A stretch of DNA of 9,249 nucleotides, taken from NCBI GenBank assembly GCA_024643945.1, contig JAHELX010000216.1, positions 1 to 9,249 of the forward strand. The letters run 5' to 3'. Position 1 is the stretch's first letter. The number at the start of each line of letters is the position of its first letter. A program made the translations under genes and the position numbers. Of this stretch, positions 6,846 to 9,249 are shown in pieces. The notes under the pieces are model-generated. The model was not told the origin of the DNA. It worked only from the letters and a program-made list of their open reading frames with translations, and did not search any database. This DNA is from Anaerolineales bacterium (GTDB lineage: Bacteria; Chloroflexota; Anaerolineae; 4572-78; NAK82).

Positions 6846-7586
6846 TCAATCCACAAAGCGATACTTAATCAAGGTCCAGACAGCTTTGAGGCCATCCTGC
6901 CAGGGGCTGATCTTCTTGCCTTCCTCGAATTCGCGCCCGGTGTACGAGATAGGCACCTCATAAATACGGTGACCGCGCTTGAGCACTTTGGCTGTCACCT
7001 CAGGTTCAAATTCGAAACCTCGGGCACGCAAGGGAATGTTGCGGATGACCTCGGCCCGAAAGCACTTGTAGCAGGTCTCCATGTCGCTGAGGATAGTGTC
7101 GTACAGGATATTGGTCACCAACGTCAGGAAACGGTTGCCAAGCATATGCATGAAAAACATGGTCTTGGTCGGCCCGCCCCGGAAGCGGGAGCCATACACC
7201 ACGTTGGCCCGTCCCTCCAGGATTGGCAGCAACAGGATCCGATACTCACGAGGATCGTATTCCAGGTCGGCATCTTGTATGACGAAGAAGTCGCCGGTGG
7301 CATTTTGAAAGCCGGTACGGACCGCAGCGCCTTTCCCCTGATTGCGTTCATGGTAAAAGACACGCAAATCGCCGTCCCTTGCTTCTTCCTGCAAAATCTC
7401 GCGAGATCCATCCTCTGACCCATCGTCTACGACAATAATCTCTTTTTCCACTCGTACCTTATGGCTGCCATCGTTGTCATCTTCGTAGCCAACGGGCACC
7501 ACCACGTTTACCGAGCGCACACGCCGAAGGAGCTCACGTAGAGTGGATGCTTCGTTGTAGACGGGAATGATGATTGAGAGCTTCAA
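6846..7586 (-). CDS. glycosyltransferase family 2, dolichyl/polyprenyl-phosphate mannose synthase-like
   Basis: This 246-residue GT-A fold enzyme probably moves a sugar from a nucleotide donor to a lipid phosphate or another acceptor at the cytoplasmic face of the membrane. It begins with LSIIIPVYNE (3-12), then IIVVDDGSEDGS (50-61), NQGKGAAVRTGF (82-93), the metal-binding QDADLEYDP (104-112) and GSRFRGG (132-138). The C-terminal part, FEFEPEVTAKVLKRG then YEVPISYTGR, is characteristic of soluble DPM1-like proteins; there is no transmembrane tail. Start choice: a perfect GGAGG at 7594-7598 lies seven bases before TTG 7584-7586, and the protein then opens directly with the family strand. A TTG at 7602-7604 would put that site inside the gene. 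An unusual stretch at residues about 25-48, rich in Asp, Asn, Gly and Val, lengthens the loop before the second strand. A 91-base fold-back lies in its leader. Confidence 0.9.
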   Translation of the reverse strand: MKLSIIIPVYNEASTLRELLRRVRSVNVVVPVGYEDDNDGSHKVRVEKEIIVVDDGSEDGSREILQEEARDGDLRVFYHERNQGKGAAVRTGFQNATGDFFVIQDADLEYDPREYRILLLPILEGRANVVYGSRFRGGPTKTMFFMHMLGNRFLTLVTNILYDTILSDMETCYKCFRAEVIRNIPLRARGFEFEPEVTAKVLKRGHRIYEVPISYTGREFEEGKKISPWQDGLKAVWTLIKYRFVD

Positions 7587-7593
7587 TGGTTTG

Positions 7594-7598
7594 CCTCC
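7594..7598 (-). promoter_or_regulatory. Shine-Dalgarno site that sets the glycosyltransferase start
   Basis: GGAGG on the minus strand lies seven bases before a TTG codon at 7584-7586 and supports that TTG as the true start over the upstream TTG at 7602-7604. Confidence 0.75.
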
Positions 7599-7604
7599 AG
7601 ACAA

Positions 7605-7695
7605 CTAGTGCCCCATCAAAGTGATTTTGATAAGTTAGATTCGGCCTCATGGGCGTAATCTGTATCATATCATAATCCCTGTGATGGGGTACTAG
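7605..7695. repeat. 91-base imperfect fold-back (MITE-like or structured leader)
   Basis: CTAGTGCCCCATCA (7605-7618) is mirrored by TGATGGGGTACTAG (7682-7695) with one G-U-compatible mismatch. The pairing continues inward: in the first 30 positions of each arm I count 25 matches without gaps. After a two-base slip, AGATT pairs with AATCT near the tip around 7650. Both ends finish in CTAG. The element sits in the leader of the glycosyltransferase, 7 bases from its ribosome site. Two overlapping TATGAT boxes (minus strand, 7664-7669 and 7669-7674) lie inside the right arm and could serve as a -10 for that gene, though no good -35 is visible. It carries no gene. A short non-autonomous mobile element or a regulatory hairpin are the main readings. 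Confidence 0.7.
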
Positions 7696-7697
7696 AG

Positions 7698-7710
7698 CAC
7701 CCGCCGGGTG
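7698..7710. repeat. 13-base GC-rich palindrome next to the fold-back
   Basis: CACCCG and CGGGTG flank a single central C, making a perfect dyad two bases outside the 91-base fold-back. It could be a regulator site between the two divergent genes. No T-tract follows, so it is not a terminator. Confidence 0.4.
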
Positions 7711-7797
7711 AGAATGAGGCCATTATAGATGGGCTAGAGGACACAGGCAAGTTGACAGACTATTAGATCCGGCATTTCCAAACAAGTCAGCTTGAGA

Positions 7798-7828
7798 TTG
7801 GACGGGAGGCCACAAGATGGGGTATAAT
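7798..7828 (+). promoter_or_regulatory. candidate promoter of the methyltransferase gene
   Basis: A perfect TATAAT lies at 7823-7828, with TTGGAC at 7798-7803 as a -35 match at a long 19-base spacing. Transcription would start near 7835, after the upstream in-frame ATG at 7817 and before ATG 7862, which supports the later start codon. Confidence 0.55.
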
Positions 7829-7861
7829 GCCAGCGTTGCAGATAATTTAGCGGGAGACGCT

Positions 7862-8473
7862 ATGGCAACCAACCCACGCATCGCGTTATTCCATCGACTG
7901 GCAGCAGAATGGGACAATATGCCTGCCCCTCCCGACCTCGATGCACGGTTGGCCCGGGTGGTCGCTTTGGGCCAACTTCCGCGTGATGGCCTTGTTCTAG
8001 ATGCCGGCGCAGGCACCGGTGTGTTGATCCCAGCCTTGCTCGATGAGTATCCCCGTGCCGTCGTAGCCGCTGATTTTGCCCTGGGCATGGTGATCCGCCT
8101 GCGAGACAAATACGCCAATTACCGGCAGGTGATCCCCCTTTGTGCCGACGTCACTCGCCCGCCTCTGGCGGATGATGTGTTTGATACCGTCTATGCCAAT
8201 TCCCTCTTCCCGCACTTCCCCGATCGGCCGGCAGCTCTGCGCGAACTGTGTCGGATCACGCGGCCCGGTGGCCGGCTGGTCATTTCGCACATCACCGGAG
8301 GGGAACAGGTAAACCGAAAACACCGGACCGGCGACCCCGTCCTTCACCAGGATCTGCTACCCTCCGCCACTGAAGTCTGCGCTATGTTGGCCCAGACCGG
8401 CTGGCGCGTTCTTTTCAGCGAGGACGTTTCAGACTTTTATCTCATCGTGGCGCGCAAACGCCTGCCCTCATGA
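7862..8473 (+). CDS. class I SAM-dependent methyltransferase (Methyltransf_11/UbiE-like)
   Basis: This 203-residue protein transfers a methyl group from S-adenosylmethionine to an unidentified acceptor. The Rossmann-like core shows motif I VLDAGAGTGVL (45-55), an acidic strand end in VVAADFA (67-73), motif II region CADVTRPPLADDVFDTVYAN (94-113), and the post-II LRELCRITRPGGRLVISH (126-143). The C-terminal part has a GWRV...FYLIVARK ending common in this group. ATG 7862 follows GGGAG by five bases. An in-frame ATG at 7817 is less likely because a TATAAT box lies at 7823-7828, within that extension. It is read on its own, divergent from the glycosyltransferase and convergent with the oxidoreductase. 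Small-molecule methylation (for example quinone, phospholipid or porphyrin-type substrates) is typical of the family, but nothing here points to one substrate. Confidence 0.88.
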   Translation: MATNPRIALFHRLAAEWDNMPAPPDLDARLARVVALGQLPRDGLVLDAGAGTGVLIPALLDEYPRAVVAADFALGMVIRLRDKYANYRQVIPLCADVTRPPLADDVFDTVYANSLFPHFPDRPAALRELCRITRPGGRLVISHITGGEQVNRKHRTGDPVLHQDLLPSATEVCAMLAQTGWRVLFSEDVSDFYLIVARKRLPS

Positions 8474-8481
8474 TTCCGTAC

Positions 8482-8501
8482 TGCGTATTGCGTATTGCGT
8501 A
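8482..8501. repeat. 7-base tandem repeat (TGCGTAT) between convergent genes
   Basis: TGCGTAT occurs at 8482-8488 and 8489-8495, then a nearly complete third copy TGCGTA at 8496-8501. A degenerate CCGTAC lies just before. It begins nine bases after the methyltransferase stop and lies 38 bases from the oxidoreductase stop. Such short repeats can spread in intergenic spacers; no gene or terminator is visible in this 65-base gap. Confidence 0.7.
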
Positions 8502-8538
8502 CAAGGTAGTTACTCTTGCAGTTTCTTGATCTGGCGCT

Positions 8539-9249
8539 TCACTGTCTCGCTGAAGACTTAAAGGCCTTGATAGCCTGTTGCCACCGATCATCCATCTCAC
8601 CCGGTACGAAGGGTAAATAATACATCACCCGGTCCAGCAATCCTTCGTAGCGAGCCATAATCTTGCCGGGCAATTCCTCCCACGCTCCGCTGAGGGCGAA
8701 CACATCCAGCATCTCGTCGCTAATGAGAGATAGCATCTCGTCCCAGTGACCTTTGGCGGCCAGCCGGCTCAACTGCTGGCGCGTCTCGCCCCAGCCGTGG
8801 AGTTCCATCACCGGCGCGTAGGAAGGGGTAGAGGCATAAAATGCAATTTGCTGGCGGACGGGGCGGCTGGCAGCTTCGCGCTCTGCTTCAGACTTGCCAG
8901 GGATCACAAAAACGCTGCTCACCAGTTCCAGGTCGCTTCGCTGGCGGCCACTGGCGCGCAACCCTTCTTCGATGGCAGGCAGTGTCACTTTTTGTAGATA
9001 CTGGACCGAGTGAAAGGGATGAACATGGAAGCCGTCGCCCAATTCGCCAGCCAGCCGGCACAGCCCCCGGTTGACGCCAGCGATGTAGATGGGAATGTCG
9101 GGATAGGCGATAGGCCCGGGATTGAAAAATGGGGACATAAGCGTCAACTTAAAGAATTGACCCCGAAAGTTGAGCCGGGTGCCATTTTGCCAGGTGTCCC
9201 ACAAGGCCCGCATGGACAGGATGACCTCGCGCAATTTGGCGAGGGGCGG
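8539..9249 (-). CDS. LLM-class F420-dependent oxidoreductase (luciferase-like), 5' end missing
   Basis: The frame runs off the right edge: codons upstream of the TTG at 9232-9234 stay open (reading PPLAK), so the true start lies beyond 9249. It stops with TGA at 8539-8541. The visible 236 residues are the C-terminal two-thirds of a bacterial luciferase-like TIM barrel. Seen are LREVILSMRALWDTW, the loop FRGQFFKLTLMSPFFNPGP, then DIPIYIAGVNRGLCRLAGELGDGFHVHPF, where IAGVN...LAGELGDGF is the typical flavin/F420 phosphate-side pattern, and a LPAIEEGLRASGR helix. Known members reduce or oxidise small substrates with coenzyme F420 (a few with FMN). The family resembles the group of F420 oxidoreductases named for mycobacterial examples. 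Substrate is unknown. It is convergent with the methyltransferase, 65 bases apart, with a tandem repeat between. Confidence 0.85.
   Translation of the reverse strand, partial: PPLAKLREVILSMRALWDTWQNGTRLNFRGQFFKLTLMSPFFNPGPIAYPDIPIYIAGVNRGLCRLAGELGDGFHVHPFHSVQYLQKVTLPAIEEGLRASGRQRSDLELVSSVFVIPGKSEAEREAASRPVRQQIAFYASTPSYAPVMELHGWGETRQQLSRLAAKGHWDEMLSLISDEMLDVFALSGAWEELPGKIMARYEGLLDRVMYYLPFVPGEMDDRWQQAIKAFKSSARQ

Noticed and set aside
7752..7757. TTGACA as a -35 box for the methyltransferase
   Set aside because: The position 17 bases downstream reads TTTCCA, not a -10 box, and the good TATAAT at 7823 is too far away.
1..9249. CRISPR array, transposase, integrase or toxin-antitoxin pair
   Set aside because: No spaced direct repeats of 25-40 bases, no DDE or recombinase motifs, and no small overlapping gene pair were seen on either strand.

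Overview
The window looks like a bacterial chromosome fragment that is moderately G+C rich. It carries ordinary bacterial signals: Shine-Dalgarno sites, one near-perfect sigma-70/sigma-A promoter, and hairpin terminator-like structures. A luciferase-like oxidoreductase of the F420-dependent kind sits beside a zinc polyol dehydrogenase/FGGY kinase/aldolase cluster and a soluble DPM1-like glycosyltransferase. That mix fits a Chloroflexota (Anaerolineae/Caldilineae-like) or another F420-using lineage. This is inference from gene content; there is no rRNA or other marker gene here.

Region 1 (1-3861, plus strand) is a sugar or polyol catabolic cluster. In order it holds the 3' end of a DhnA/DeoC/LacD-type class I aldolase, a class II zinc ketose-bisphosphate aldolase, a zinc-dependent medium-chain dehydrogenase of the sorbitol/threonine type, and an FGGY carbohydrate kinase closest in look to xylulokinase. 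The simplest reading is polyol or sugar oxidation to a ketose, phosphorylation, then aldol cleavage into triose-level products. The presence of two unrelated aldolases and an altered C-terminal motif in the class II enzyme leave the true substrate open.

Region 2 (3862-4445) is a 584-base stretch with no convincing gene. It has a GGATCC-centred repeat pair, a 10-bp perfect stem-loop that could stop transcription, a GC-rich 11-bp hairpin resembling a tRNA T-arm, a small stem-loop, and finally a strong promoter with a palindrome over the expected start of transcription.

Region 3 (4446-6812, plus strand) is a compact three-gene operon: a TetR-family repressor, an ABC ATPase and an ABC-2 type permease. 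The genes are spaced 5 bases apart and then overlap by 8 bases. The palindrome just before tetR suggests autorepression of a drug or metabolite export pump.

Region 4 (6846-9249) holds a minus-strand glycosyltransferase family 2 gene, a plus-strand SAM-dependent methyltransferase, and a minus-strand F420-dependent oxidoreductase cut by the window end. A 91-base imperfect fold-back lies between the divergent glycosyltransferase and methyltransferase genes. A 7-base tandem repeat lies between the convergent methyltransferase and oxidoreductase genes.

No CRISPR array, transposase, integrase or complete RNA gene was seen. The best candidates for something undescribed are the aldolase pair with the variant motif, the 91-base fold-back, and the structured gap before the efflux operon.
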